A stretch of DNA of 23,050 bases from JAUSIK01 sp964362915 (lineage in GTDB: Archaea; Nanobdellota; Nanobdellia; Pacearchaeales; GW2011-AR1), in NCBI GenBank assembly GCA_964362915.1, contig CAYIGH010000015.1, positions 1 to 23,050 on the forward strand, in the 5' to 3' direction. Both the position numbers and the translations under genes were made by a program. The notes beneath the pieces are model-generated. The model was not told the DNA's origin. It worked only from the letters and a program-made list of their open reading frames with translations, and searched no databases. The stretch's first letter is position 1; the number at the start of each line of letters is the position of its first letter. Below are positions 1 to 6,798 of this stretch, in pieces.

Positions 1-43
1 CAGAGGGAAAAACCGTCCCACCAAATTGGACAAAAAGTACTCA

Positions 44-216
44 TGCTCCTGCCGAGATTCGAACTCGGGTCCCCGCCGTTCTCCATTGCCTCAAGAAAAT
101 TGAAGCAACTTTAAATGAAAAGTGCCTGTCCAAAGAAGGACTAAGATTATCATCTCAACGATTTAAACCTTGGCTATTCGAGAGGGCGGAATCATTGTCC
201 CCTAGACCACAGGAGC
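44..216 (-). tRNA. tRNA-Glu (CUC), with a 100-nt intron
   Basis: On the minus strand the 5' exon (216-179) begins GCTCCTGTGG and the 3' exon (78-44) ends CTCGGCAGGAGC plus discriminator A, with no encoded CCA. The acceptor stem is GCTCCTG/CAGGAGC, the T arm CCGAG-TTCGAAT-CTCGG and the anticodon stem CCGCC/GGCGG. Splicing gives the loop CTCTCGC, anticodon CUC. The exon-intron junctions form a textbook bulge-helix-bulge: helix CTCT/GGAG, bulges CGA and AAC, and an inner helix ATaGCC/GGCaAT, so cleavage is expected at the canonical 37/38 site. The last five sense codons and the stop of the upstream LAGLIDADG ORF overlap the first 15 nt of this tRNA. Confidence 0.93.
79..178 (-). other. tRNA-Glu intron (canonical 37/38 position)
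   Basis: The intron is 100 nt by the 2+1 cleavage rule applied to the two 3-nt bulges (CG|A and AA|C). It is long for an archaeal tRNA intron and contains no ORF of note. Its terminal sequences pair with the anticodon loop to build the splicing motif. Confidence 0.82.
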
Positions 217-1128
217 TTTATTCTCCAAACTTTCAAATCTTTTTAAATGTTTTTGATTATTAAATCCTATTAGTTTCATGTATAAACTTATATCCTCTTT
301 TCTTGATAGAAATATTTGATTATTCTTTATTATTTTTGACGGATGTAAACCTAATCGGAGCAAGGATTCTCTTACATCATATATCAGCTTAGGAATATAA
401 CTAGTAAAAGAAATTCTTATATTTTTATTTCCTCTAGATATATAATGAACTGAACCGTCTGTGTCAATAAGACCCCTAAGACATTCTATAAGATAGATAT
501 CATCATCTTTTATCCAATTAGGTATTCCCTGATTATTCTTCTTTTTATTTCCTGCTTTTAATCCTTTTTTCTCTAGGAATAACACTATATTTTTTCCATA
601 TATCCTAATATACACTCCATTTTCTTTTGGAACCTTTTTTAACTTTGGTTTTTCTTTGAATACTTCTTTAATAAGTTCTGTTACATATTTTGATAAATAT
701 TCAAAATCATTAGATAAGTCTCCGCTAACTTGCATTGCATAACACCTAATTCTTTTACCTTTAATATAGGATTCTATATGTCCATCTCCCAAAATTATTC
801 CAGATAATTCAGCTAATTTCTTGTCTTCCTTTGGCTCAGTTAAATCCTTTACGCCCCATTTTTTCTTTCCTTTAAAAGTCGATCCTCCTTTTGATCTTCC
901 CCAGTTATCATCTAATTTTTCTTCTATGAAGTTATTATAATAAAAATTAGTTAGTTGACATAATTTTTTATAAGTTTCTTCTGATAATAACCTTTCTTCA
1001 TTTTTTAATTCGTTTCTTATATAATCTTGAGATAAATTTATTTTTTCTGAGAGTTCTTTCCATGTCAAATTTCTTTTTGCAAGATTAATTAATTCTCTCT
1101 GTTTCCCCTCTTTTAATTTAATTCTCAT
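202..1128 (-). CDS. LAGLIDADG endonuclease with N-terminal helix-turn-helix
   Basis: Probable homing endonuclease of 308 residues. Residues 8-45 look like a helix-turn-helix (LTWKELSEKINLSQDYIRNE). Two LAGLIDADG motifs follow, one around 106-118 (AELSGIILGDGHI, acidic D115) and one around 217-226 (LRGLIDTDGS, acidic D224); both catalytic acidic residues are present. The segment GLKAGNKKKN..IPNWI between them is typical of archaeal intron- and intein-type enzymes of this family. The ORF is free-standing, not inside the tRNA intron or an intein, and its final codons APVV-stop are the tRNA-Glu 5' end itself. A TATA-like AATATATAAAGG lies about 25-30 nt upstream of the ATG. Whether it still cleaves DNA cannot be seen. 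Confidence 0.85.
   Translation of the reverse strand: MRIKLKEGKQRELINLAKRNLTWKELSEKINLSQDYIRNELKNEERLLSEETYKKLCQLTNFYYNNFIEEKLDDNWGRSKGGSTFKGKKKWGVKDLTEPKEDKKLAELSGIILGDGHIESYIKGKRIRCYAMQVSGDLSNDFEYLSKYVTELIKEVFKEKPKLKKVPKENGVYIRIYGKNIVLFLEKKGLKAGNKKKNNQGIPNWIKDDDIYLIECLRGLIDTDGSVHYISRGNKNIRISFTSYIPKLIYDVRESLLRLGLHPSKIIKNNQIFLSRKEDISLYMKLIGFNNQKHLKRFESLENKAPVV
240..247 (-). promoter_or_regulatory. TATA box of tRNA-Glu inside the LAGLIDADG ORF
   Basis: On the minus strand TTTAAAAA lies 24-31 nt upstream of the tRNA 5' end, the spacing expected for an archaeal box A. It sits within the codons for the ORF's C-terminal HLKRF segment, so the coding sequence appears to carry the promoter of the tRNA it abuts. 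Confidence 0.6.
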
Positions 1129-1166
1129 TTATATTTTTATATTATAACCTTTATATATTTTATTGG

Positions 1167-1184
1167 CTTCTAGACTACAGGAGC
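1167..1184 (-). repeat. Relic copy of the tRNA-Glu 5' end
   Basis: On the minus strand this reads GCTCCTGTAGTCTAGAAG, against GCTCCTGTGGTCTAGGGG in the working tRNA. No D-arm, anticodon arm or T arm follows it, so it cannot be a tRNA gene. Confidence 0.72.
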
Positions 1185-1210
1185 GAGTTAAAAGAAATAA
1201 AATAGCTTGG

Positions 1211-1217
1211 TTTAAAA
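1211..1217 (-). promoter_or_regulatory. Orphan TATA box upstream of the tRNA-Glu relic
   Basis: On the minus strand TTTTAAA lies 27-33 nt upstream of the relic 5' end, matching the box A spacing of the other tRNA genes here. It may be the original tRNA-Glu promoter and could now drive the endonuclease ORF. Confidence 0.45.
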
Positions 1218-1227
1218 GATTTTGCTT

Positions 1228-1476
1228 TTATTTCTTAAATACCTTATAACCCTTTCTTACTTTTTGAGAAACTAAAATACCTACTTCATCGCCTTTTTTC
1301 GCAGTTTTTACAGACTTGCGATTAATTTGCATACTTTCTATTTTCTGCTCAAAATCAGTTTCTCCGCCCTTTATTTGAACTGTATCCCCTAACTTTAAAG
1401 GTTTAGTTAATTTTATAGCAGCGGCATTAACATGCTCAAAATAATTTGATATTTCTCCTATTGCTTTTTCCACCAT
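1228..1476 (-). CDS. Translation elongation factor-like protein (EF-Tu domain 2 fold)
   Basis: Short 82-residue beta-barrel protein of the archaeal family annotated as translation elongation factor-like. The sequence follows the family pattern throughout: an initial strand IGEISNYFEHVNAAAIKL, then LKLGDTVQIKG, then DFEQKIESMQINRKSV and AKKGDEVGILVSQKVRKGYKVFK, which is the EF-Tu/IF2 domain 2 pattern without any GTPase domain. The function of these stand-alone domains is not established. It is transcribed toward the tRNA-Glu locus and away from tRNA-Gln, and its 3' end is followed by T-rich minus-strand sequence. Confidence 0.85.
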   Translation of the reverse strand: MVEKAIGEISNYFEHVNAAAIKLTKPLKLGDTVQIKGGETDFEQKIESMQINRKSVKTAKKGDEVGILVSQKVRKGYKVFKK

Positions 1477-1536
1477 ATTTTTTATAAGATTTTTGAGTTT
1501 ATAAGTTTTTGGTTTTGAATTTTTTGTTATGTTAAA

Positions 1537-1610
1537 TAGCCCCGCCAGGATTCGAACCTGGGTCCCGGGAGCCAGAGTCCCGAATACTTGACCAACTATA
1601 CTACAGGGCT
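1537..1610 (-). tRNA. tRNA-Gln (CUG)
   Basis: The minus strand folds into a full cloverleaf: acceptor AGCCCTG/CGGGGCT with discriminator A, anticodon stem CGGGA/TCCCG with loop CTCTGGC (anticodon CUG), and T arm CCAGG-TTCGAAT-CCTGG. There is no intron and no encoded CCA. A box A (ATTTAAAA) lies about 30 nt upstream in the short divergent spacer before the YdjM-type gene. Confidence 0.96.
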
Positions 1611-1689
1611 TTATATCTAAGGGAAAAGTTAGAGTTTTAAATGTTTCTCAAAAGGATAGATTTAAATTTTCTATAACTTTAATATAAAG

Positions 1690-2139
1690 ATGATAAAAAA
1701 GACGCATTTAGTTATAGGATTAGCTATTGCATTATACTTCCTGCCTTTTGTAAGAAATAAATTATTATTCATTCCTGTTGTTTTAATTTCCAGCTTATTG
1801 CCTGATATTGATTCTGGCTTTTCTGCTGTTGGCAGAAAGAAGCTCTTTAGGCCTGTACAGATGGTTTTTACTCATAGGGGCCCTTTGCATAGCTATACTG
1901 TTTGTATTTTGATATCGTTAATATTTGCATTCTTTTATCCTATTTTGGCTCTTCCTTTCTTTTTAGGATACTCGTTTCATTTATTCGCAGATAGCTTTAC
2001 TGTAAATGGAATAAGGCCATTTTGGCCATTTAGGGTTGAATCAACTGGAGTAGCGAGAACAGGTGGAATGATTGACAGATGGCTTTTTCTTGTTTTTGTG
2101 ATAGTTGATATATTCTTATTCGCTTTATTGTTCGTATAA
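1690..2139 (+). CDS. YdjM-family (DUF457) membrane-bound metal-dependent hydrolase
   Basis: A 149-residue integral membrane protein with about four hydrophobic segments. It has the family's conserved polar residues: THLVIG near the N-terminus (H6), LLPDIDS at the end of the second segment, THRGPLHS in the middle and GYSFHLFADSFT after the third. These His and Asp residues form the presumed metal site of the YdjM/LexA-binding membrane hydrolase family (PF04307). The physiological substrate is unknown; phospholipid or phosphoester substrates have been suggested for relatives. A TATA-like ATTTAAATTT about 25 nt before the ATG suggests a leaderless transcript. Confidence 0.85.
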   Translation: MIKKTHLVIGLAIALYFLPFVRNKLLFIPVVLISSLLPDIDSGFSAVGRKKLFRPVQMVFTHRGPLHSYTVCILISLIFAFFYPILALPFFLGYSFHLFADSFTVNGIRPFWPFRVESTGVARTGGMIDRWLFLVFVIVDIFLFALLFV

Positions 2140-2192
2140 TTTTTTGAGAAAGATTTTTATAGAACAAATGTCTGGTTTGGAGGAGGTTCAAT

Positions 2193-2519
2193 ATGGCATT
2201 AAGTTGGTGGATTATTGGCACTGCAATACTTATCTTAATTATTATTGTATTTAAGTCGCAGGATTTTATTTATTTATTCACATTGATTAAAAATAATATA
2301 TTTACTATATTTATCATAGTAGTGATTCTTTTTGTTAGTTTCTCTATATACAGAATTTCCAGTGCATACGACGTAAACCTTACCACATTTGACGGAATTG
2401 TTGGAGCAGGAAAACTCTATTTTTTATGGATAAAAAGTATCTTTGTTAATTTGGGTAGAATTACAGGATACGCAGTTAAACAAGATTGGCTTCTAAATTC
2501 AACTAATGTGACTAGCTAA
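2193..2519 (+). CDS. Small two-helix membrane protein with ITGYAV motif
   Basis: Unrecognised 108-residue protein. Two membrane segments occupy about residues 6-20 and 36-52. The second half is predicted extracytoplasmic and ends GKLYFLWIKSIFVNLGRI, then TGYAVKQDWLLN. That half resembles the C-terminal half of the next gene, so the two are paralogs. The start is well supported: GGAGGAGGT lies at 2179-2187, a strong Shine-Dalgarno in a window where most genes look leaderless. The 'ITGYAV' type of motif recurs in exported proteins of DPANN archaea (my recollection, not tested here). Confidence 0.7.
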   Translation: MALSWWIIGTAILILIIIVFKSQDFIYLFTLIKNNIFTIFIIVVILFVSFSIYRISSAYDVNLTTFDGIVGAGKLYFLWIKSIFVNLGRITGYAVKQDWLLNSTNVTS

Positions 2520-2520
2520 A

Positions 2521-2742
2521 ATGAAATTAACAATTGTTATAATAAAGCTTCTATTTCTAGGTGCTTTATTTATTATAAGCAATCACGAATTATATCTAAG
2601 TGAAAGTATAGACAGAGGTACATTCTTTGACCTTTATTACTCTTGGCTAAGCAATTTGTTTAATCAAGGAGCGCAAGTCACAAGCTATGTTGTCAAGTTT
2701 GAATGGCTGCCTGATACAAATGACACATATGTAAAAAAGTGA
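2521..2742 (+). CDS. Small exported or anchored protein, paralog of the preceding gene
   Basis: 73 residues, function unknown. An N-terminal hydrophobic segment (residues 3-20) acts as signal or anchor and is followed by an extracytoplasmic tail. FDLYYSWLSNLF, QGAQVTSYVVKFEWLPDTN aligns with the tail of the upstream protein (YFLWIKSIFVNL, GRITGYAVKQDWLLNSTN). Its ATG follows the upstream stop by one base, so the two are co-translated in a two-gene unit. The N-terminal region is shorter by one membrane segment. Confidence 0.66.
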   Translation: MKLTIVIIKLLFLGALFIISNHELYLSESIDRGTFFDLYYSWLSNLFNQGAQVTSYVVKFEWLPDTNDTYVKK

Positions 2743-2869
2743 TTTATTCTATTGAATTGGGATTATTTAATAGCTTTCTTTCTAAAACTGAACTGATAAT
2801 GCCGCTTGAATCTCTTCCTTTTGAGTTTTATGTAAAAGTTTTTATAGGGTTTTCAATTTCTTTTATCAG

Positions 2870-2943
2870 GCCTCTATAGCTCAGATGGTTAGAGCGCGTG
2901 ATTGGTAATCACGAGGTCCCGAGTTCAATTCTCGGTAGAGGCT
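2870..2943 (+). tRNA. tRNA-Thr (GGU)
   Basis: Complete cloverleaf: acceptor GCCTCTA/TAGAGGC with discriminator T (usual for archaeal tRNA-Thr), D arm GCTC/GAGC, anticodon stem CGTGA/TCACG with loop TTGGTAA (anticodon GGU) and T arm CCGAG-TTCAATT-CTCGG. There is no intron and no CCA. A box A TTTTTATAG lies about 25-31 nt upstream. Confidence 0.96.
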
Positions 2944-2949
2944 TTAGCA

Positions 2950-2991
2950 CCTTTCTTAGAAAGAAAGGCGGCTGCCCAAAGAAACCAGGGC
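2950..2991 (+). other. Two hairpins downstream of tRNA-Thr
   Basis: A perfect 8-bp stem CCTTTCTT-AGA-AAGAAAGG (2950-2968) is followed by a GCCC/GGGC stem (2974-2991). They begin 6 nt after the tRNA end and may be part of a processed tail, a small RNA or a terminator. No box C/D or other RNA signature was found. Confidence 0.35.
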
Positions 2992-3049
2992 TAATGAAGA
3001 TTTAAAGAGGAATGATAAGGTTTATTATTCATCAATTGCTTTTAGTTGC

Positions 3050-3661
3050 ATGGGTGAATATTATTTTGTTCATGAAACATCTAATGTAAAAAAAATTAAG
3101 ATTTTTTTGATTTCTTTATTTGTCTTAATTATACTGGCATCTTTTGCTGTAACCTTTCAGCTAAAGTTTTATCCTATTTTTAAAGAAAGCTTCTTAGTTA
3201 AAAGCATAGAAAGTCTGCTTAAGGAAGAAATTACTCAGCTTACTCCTATCGGATTATTTTATGCAGGCATTTTAGGGGGCTCTTTTATAATTCCTTCGCC
3301 TCTGGAAATAATATTCTATTTAAGTCTGACAAAGGGAAATAATGTTTTGCTGTCTTTTTTGTTTTTAAATATAGGGCTTTTATTAATTCAAATAGTTAAT
3401 TATTGGCTTGGTGTTAAATTTAGCCCAATTATTTTGAATTTTCTTTCAGTTAAGAAAGTGTACAAAATAAGGAGATTAACAAATAAATACGGCGCGTTTT
3501 TAATATTCTTCGTCAGTGTTATTCCTGCTTTGCCCTATGAGGTCTTAACTTTTGCTCTTGGAATAGCTAGATATAATTTTTATAGATTATTTATCTTAGT
3601 TACTACAGGCAGTTTAATTAAATATGCTGCCATTGCAGGTATTTTCTTGTTAACGCATTAA
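3050..3661 (+). CDS. VTT-domain (DedA/SNARE-associated) membrane protein
   Basis: A 203-residue polytopic protein of the VTT/DedA superfamily (PF09335), members of which act as lipid scramblases or membrane-homeostasis transporters. An N-terminal helix (about 17-37) precedes the core. The core shows the re-entrant-loop signature IIPSPLEIIFYLSLTKGN, then LNIGLLLIQIVNYWLG. The second half carries the typical arginine/proline elements LTNKYGAFLIFFVSVIPALPYEVLTFALG followed by ARYNFYRLFILVTTGSLIKY. Length suits an archaeal single-domain member. It stands alone between tRNA-Thr and the PRC-barrel pair, with ATTTAAAG upstream near 2999 as a possible promoter. Confidence 0.8.
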   Translation: MGEYYFVHETSNVKKIKIFLISLFVLIILASFAVTFQLKFYPIFKESFLVKSIESLLKEEITQLTPIGLFYAGILGGSFIIPSPLEIIFYLSLTKGNNVLLSFLFLNIGLLLIQIVNYWLGVKFSPIILNFLSVKKVYKIRRLTNKYGAFLIFFVSVIPALPYEVLTFALGIARYNFYRLFILVTTGSLIKYAAIAGIFLLTH

Positions 3662-3696
3662 GATAGTTTTTTATATTATCTATTCTTGTAAGATAT

Positions 3697-4182
3697 ATGA
3701 AAGAGGTAGATATTATCCAAAAGAATGATTCTTCTATGAATAAGACTGTGAATTTTAGGAAACTTCTAGGGGCTAAAGTGCTCTCTGCAGAAGGCATAAT
3801 TGTTGGAAGAGTTAGAGAAATTAGAATTGATCCTAAAAGCATGGATTTACAGGGAATTCTTATATCCAGAGGGATTTTTCAATTACCTCTATACGTAGGG
3901 CGAAGTTATTTTGAAAAAGTATCTAACGATGCTGCCATATTAAATATTGACCCTTTCGTTTTGCTTAAAGATAAGAAAGTAATAACTTTTGATGGAAAGG
4001 TTATAGGAAGAATTAAAGAAATATTTAGATATGACGAAACTAATGATATAAAGTCTATTATTGTGGGAACTTTATTTAAGAAATTTAATATTCCTTCTGA
4101 AAACATAAAATTAATTGGGAAATCTGTAATTTTGAAATTAAGTTATGATGGCGCAAAAAAGTATATCAAGCAAGGATCTTGA
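3697..4182 (+). CDS. Tandem PRC-barrel domain protein (copy 1)
   Basis: 161 residues containing two PRC-barrel domains. The first begins LLGAKVLSAEGIIVGRVREIRIDP (about 23-47). The second begins LLKDKKVITFDGKVIGRIKEIF (about 89-110). Each shows the pattern G-x-V-x-(S/D)-x-x-G-x-x-(I/V)-G-x-(V/I)-x-(E/D)-(I/V). PRC barrels occur in RimM, photosynthetic reaction-centre H subunits and archaeal CdvA. The function here is unknown and no catalytic residues are expected. The 3' end overlaps the next gene by 38 nt in another frame. TTTTTATATTA about 25 nt upstream fits a leaderless mRNA. Confidence 0.78.
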   Translation: MKEVDIIQKNDSSMNKTVNFRKLLGAKVLSAEGIIVGRVREIRIDPKSMDLQGILISRGIFQLPLYVGRSYFEKVSNDAAILNIDPFVLLKDKKVITFDGKVIGRIKEIFRYDETNDIKSIIVGTLFKKFNIPSENIKLIGKSVILKLSYDGAKKYIKQGS

Positions 4183-4621
4183 TAAAGCGTTGACTTCTGA
4201 TGACATATTGGGAAAAGATATTATTGATTCCGAAGGCGGATTCATAGGCATTGCTGAAAAGGTATTTATAGATCCAAATGATTTTGATTTTATTGGAATA
4301 GGCATTGATAAGGGTTTTTTAAGGAAAGGTTTAGCTATAGGCAGGAACTATATCGAGAAAATAACAGAATTTGCAGTTTTTCTTAATATAAAAATCTCTC
4401 TTGAAATAATGGGATTAAATGTTTTTGATAGTAACGGCAAGGACTTGGGTGTTATTTCTGATGTTGAACTTGTTGAAAATACAAATAAAATTAATGCTTT
4501 AGGCATTAAATATAGTTTATTCGGGAAAAAGATAATTATTCCTTATGATTATGTAGAAAAAGTTGGATATAGTGTTATTCTGAAAGTGAGCAAGGAAGAA
4601 ATTTTGAGTTTGGGCAAATAA
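4145..4621 (+). CDS. Tandem PRC-barrel domain protein (copy 2)
   Basis: 158 residues, again with two PRC barrels. One starts DILGKDIIDSEGGFIGIAEKVFIDP (about 20-44) and the other GLNVFDSNGKDLGVISDVEL (about 99-118). Together with the preceding gene it gives four barrels in a row. The first ATG lies inside the upstream gene and no other ATG is available before the domain, so a 38-nt overlap and translational coupling are likely. A TTG near 4190 would be the alternative. It is convergent with copA, which ends 10 nt downstream. Confidence 0.76.
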   Translation: MMAQKSISSKDLDKALTSDDILGKDIIDSEGGFIGIAEKVFIDPNDFDFIGIGIDKGFLRKGLAIGRNYIEKITEFAVFLNIKISLEIMGLNVFDSNGKDLGVISDVELVENTNKINALGIKYSLFGKKIIIPYDYVEKVGYSVILKVSKEEILSLGK

Positions 4622-4631
4622 ATCTATCGTT

Positions 4632-6578
4632 TTAAACTCTGGCTCTCCTCAATAGATTAGCATTTGTAACAACAGTTATTGATGAAAGAGCCATTGCTAT
4701 TTCTGCAATTATAGGATGCAGGAAGCCTGCAATTGCAACTGGAATTGCTATGATATTATATGCAAATGCCCAAAACAGATTTTGTTTTATTTTTTTAAAT
4801 GTTTTTTTTGATAAACTAATTGCCTGGACAACTCCTATTAAAGAGCCTTTAGCTAGAACAATATCTCCGGCTTCTATTGCAATATCTGTGCCTGTGCCGA
4901 TTGCAATACCGACATTGCTTTGTTTTAGAGCTGGAGCGTCATTAATTCCATCGCCAACAAATGCCACAAACCCTCTTCTTTGTAATTCTTCAACTTTTTT
5001 TGCTTTATCTTCTGGAAGAACATTAGCAATTACTTCTTTTATTTCAACCTGTCTTGCAATTGCCCAAGCCGTTTTTTCATTATCGCCGGTTATCATGACT
5101 GTTCTGTAACCTCTTCTATGAAGAGCACGAATCGCAATTATTGAATCTTCTTTTACAGCATCTGCTACTGCTATTGCTCCTACAGGTTTATTATCCTCCA
5201 CAATAATCATTGTTGTTTTGCCTTGATTTTCAAGTTGATCTACTTGAGATTGAATTGTTTTCAGTAATATATTCCTTTCTTTCATTAGGGTTTGATTTCC
5301 TATAATTATTTTTTTCTTTCCAATCTTGCCTTCAACTCCTCTTCCCCTAAGAACTTTAAAGTTTTTTACTGATAAATATTTTTTCAAATTTGCTTTTTTA
5401 ACTATTGCTTTTGCAATAGGATGTTCTGACAATTTTTCTAAGCTTCCTGCAATTTCTAGTAGGTATGATTCTTTTGCTTGTGGATAAATATCAGTAACTT
5501 CTGGTTTGCCTTTTGTAATTGTTCCTGTTTTATCAAATACAACAAATTTCACTTCTTTCATTGTTTGAATTGCTTCTCCCTTTCTTATCAAAATTCCGCG
5601 TTTTGCCCCCATTCCTGAACCGACTGTTAATGCAATTGGGACAGCTAATCCCAAAGCGCATGGACAGGCAATTACCAAGACAGAAATTGCTATTCCTATT
5701 GATTTGCTTAGGTCCTGGCTAAATAACCACCATCCAATAAATGTTAGAATAGCCAGAACTAATATTGCCGGAACAAAGACGCTAGTTACTTTGTCAGCCA
5801 TTTTTTGTATCGGGACTTTCGTACTTTGAGCTTCTTCAACTAATTTAATTATATGCGCTAAGAAAGTATCTTTTCCGACTTTAGTTGCTTTTACATATAA
5901 TATCCCATCTTGATTTATAGTTGCTCCTATGACCGTATTTTTTACTCTCTTTTCAACCGGAAGAGATTCTCCAGTGACCATGCTTTCATCTACTGCACTT
6001 TCTCCTTTGATCACAATGCCGTCAGTAGGAATTTTTTCTCCAGGCCTGACTATTATTATATCATTAATTTTTACTTCTGATATGGGGACTTCAACTTCCT
6101 GTTTTCCTCTCAGAATTCTTGCTTTTTTTGCCCCTAATTCTAATAACTTTTTTATTTCCCTAGTGGCTCTGCCTCGTGCTTTTGATTCTATATACTTTCC
6201 TGTTATAAATATAGCCATTATCATAGAAGCAACACCAGAATAATCCTGAACAAAATTAAAGAAATTAAAAATTCCAGTAAGATACGCCAAAATTGTCCCT
6301 AGTGCTATTAAAGAATCCATATTAAAGTAAAACGTGAATAGGCCTCTTAATCCGCCTTTTAATGTGTTAAAACCGAATATAAAAATTACAGGAAAACCCA
6401 ATACTAAAAAAGCAATTATCATCCATTCTTCTGGAAGGACATCTATTCTTATCATTCTCTGAAAAAACATCAGAACCGCTATTGGAATTGCAAATATCCA
6501 TGAGCCAATCAGCTTTTTACGCCAGCTTTCTATTTCCTGCTCTTCAATTGATTTTTCGTGATGATGTTCGTGATTCAT
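4632..6578 (-). CDS. copA: Copper-exporting P1B-type ATPase CopA
   Basis: A 648-residue ATP-driven Cu(I) efflux pump of the plasma membrane. Visible landmarks are the phosphatase motif TGES (202-205), the transmembrane metal site CPC (305-307), the phosphorylation motif DKTGT (D349), the P1B signature SEHPIA (384-389), TGDN (497-500) and GDGINDAP (542-549). YN (607-608) and MALSS (629-633) in the last two helices complete the Cu(I) site of the CopA subgroup. The usual N-terminal HMA domain is missing and replaced by a short His-rich stretch (MNHEHHHEK). A free HMA protein is encoded by the adjoining upstream gene, whose stop is 1 nt away. This is the last gene of the copper operon. Confidence 0.96.
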   Translation of the reverse strand: MNHEHHHEKSIEEQEIESWRKKLIGSWIFAIPIAVLMFFQRMIRIDVLPEEWMIIAFLVLGFPVIFIFGFNTLKGGLRGLFTFYFNMDSLIALGTILAYLTGIFNFFNFVQDYSGVASMIMAIFITGKYIESKARGRATREIKKLLELGAKKARILRGKQEVEVPISEVKINDIIIVRPGEKIPTDGIVIKGESAVDESMVTGESLPVEKRVKNTVIGATINQDGILYVKATKVGKDTFLAHIIKLVEEAQSTKVPIQKMADKVTSVFVPAILVLAILTFIGWWLFSQDLSKSIGIAISVLVIACPCALGLAVPIALTVGSGMGAKRGILIRKGEAIQTMKEVKFVVFDKTGTITKGKPEVTDIYPQAKESYLLEIAGSLEKLSEHPIAKAIVKKANLKKYLSVKNFKVLRGRGVEGKIGKKKIIIGNQTLMKERNILLKTIQSQVDQLENQGKTTMIIVEDNKPVGAIAVADAVKEDSIIAIRALHRRGYRTVMITGDNEKTAWAIARQVEIKEVIANVLPEDKAKKVEELQRRGFVAFVGDGINDAPALKQSNVGIAIGTGTDIAIEAGDIVLAKGSLIGVVQAISLSKKTFKKIKQNLFWAFAYNIIAIPVAIAGFLHPIIAEIAMALSSITVVTNANLLRRARV

Positions 6579-6579
6579 T

Positions 6580-6798
6580 TTATTCTTTCTCTATATTTAA
6601 TGCTTTATAGCCGGTTCTCGCAACAGCTTTTTTTAGCTCTTCGTCAGAAACAGCATCTTCTGCTTCTACAAAACCCTTATTTGCCATCAGGCTTACATTT
6701 ACTTCTTTTACCCCGCGAACTTTTTTTAGGCTTCTTTCTATGTTTGAGGCGCAAGAAGCGCAATGCATTCCGGATATAGTTATTTTTATTTTTTTCAT
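6580..6798 (-). CDS. copZ: Heavy-metal-associated (HMA) copper chaperone
   Basis: 72-residue ferredoxin-like Cu(I)-binding protein. The metal-binding loop GMHCASCASNIE (MxCxxC) sits near residue 10, and the rest follows the HMA pattern (LKKVRGVKEVNVSLMANKGFVEAED, ending KKAVARTGYKALN). The start is the internal ATG at 6798, set by GGAGG about 6-10 nt upstream and by an ATGA overlap with the previous gene; a longer in-frame version to 6873 would lie inside that gene. It probably delivers Cu(I) to the adjoining CopA, standing in for that pump's missing N-terminal HMA domain. Confidence 0.92.
   Translation of the reverse strand: MKKIKITISGMHCASCASNIERSLKKVRGVKEVNVSLMANKGFVEAEDAVSDEELKKAVARTGYKALNIEKE

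Larger units (their letters stand above)
199..1184 (-). mobile_element. Candidate endonuclease-bearing insertion in tRNA-Glu
   Basis: The LAGLIDADG ORF is bounded by two direct copies of the tRNA-Glu 5' end. The functional copy is 199-216 and the degenerate copy 1167-1184 (15 of 18 identical; core ctagac-acaggagc). A TATA-like box stands at the correct distance upstream of each copy. The simplest reading is an insertion after about nucleotide 18 of the tRNA gene by an element carrying its own replacement 5' end. The mobile nature is inferred from this arrangement. Confidence 0.6.

Noticed and set aside
1..43. A GTCC/GGAC pairing and T-run just downstream of tRNA-Glu.
   Set aside because: Too short and at the window edge; at most the tRNA terminator T-run, with no clear second feature.
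4750..5109. A 119-codon plus-strand frame opposite copA.
   Set aside because: It is the antisense shadow of the conserved ATP-binding region of copA, with no promoter or family match.
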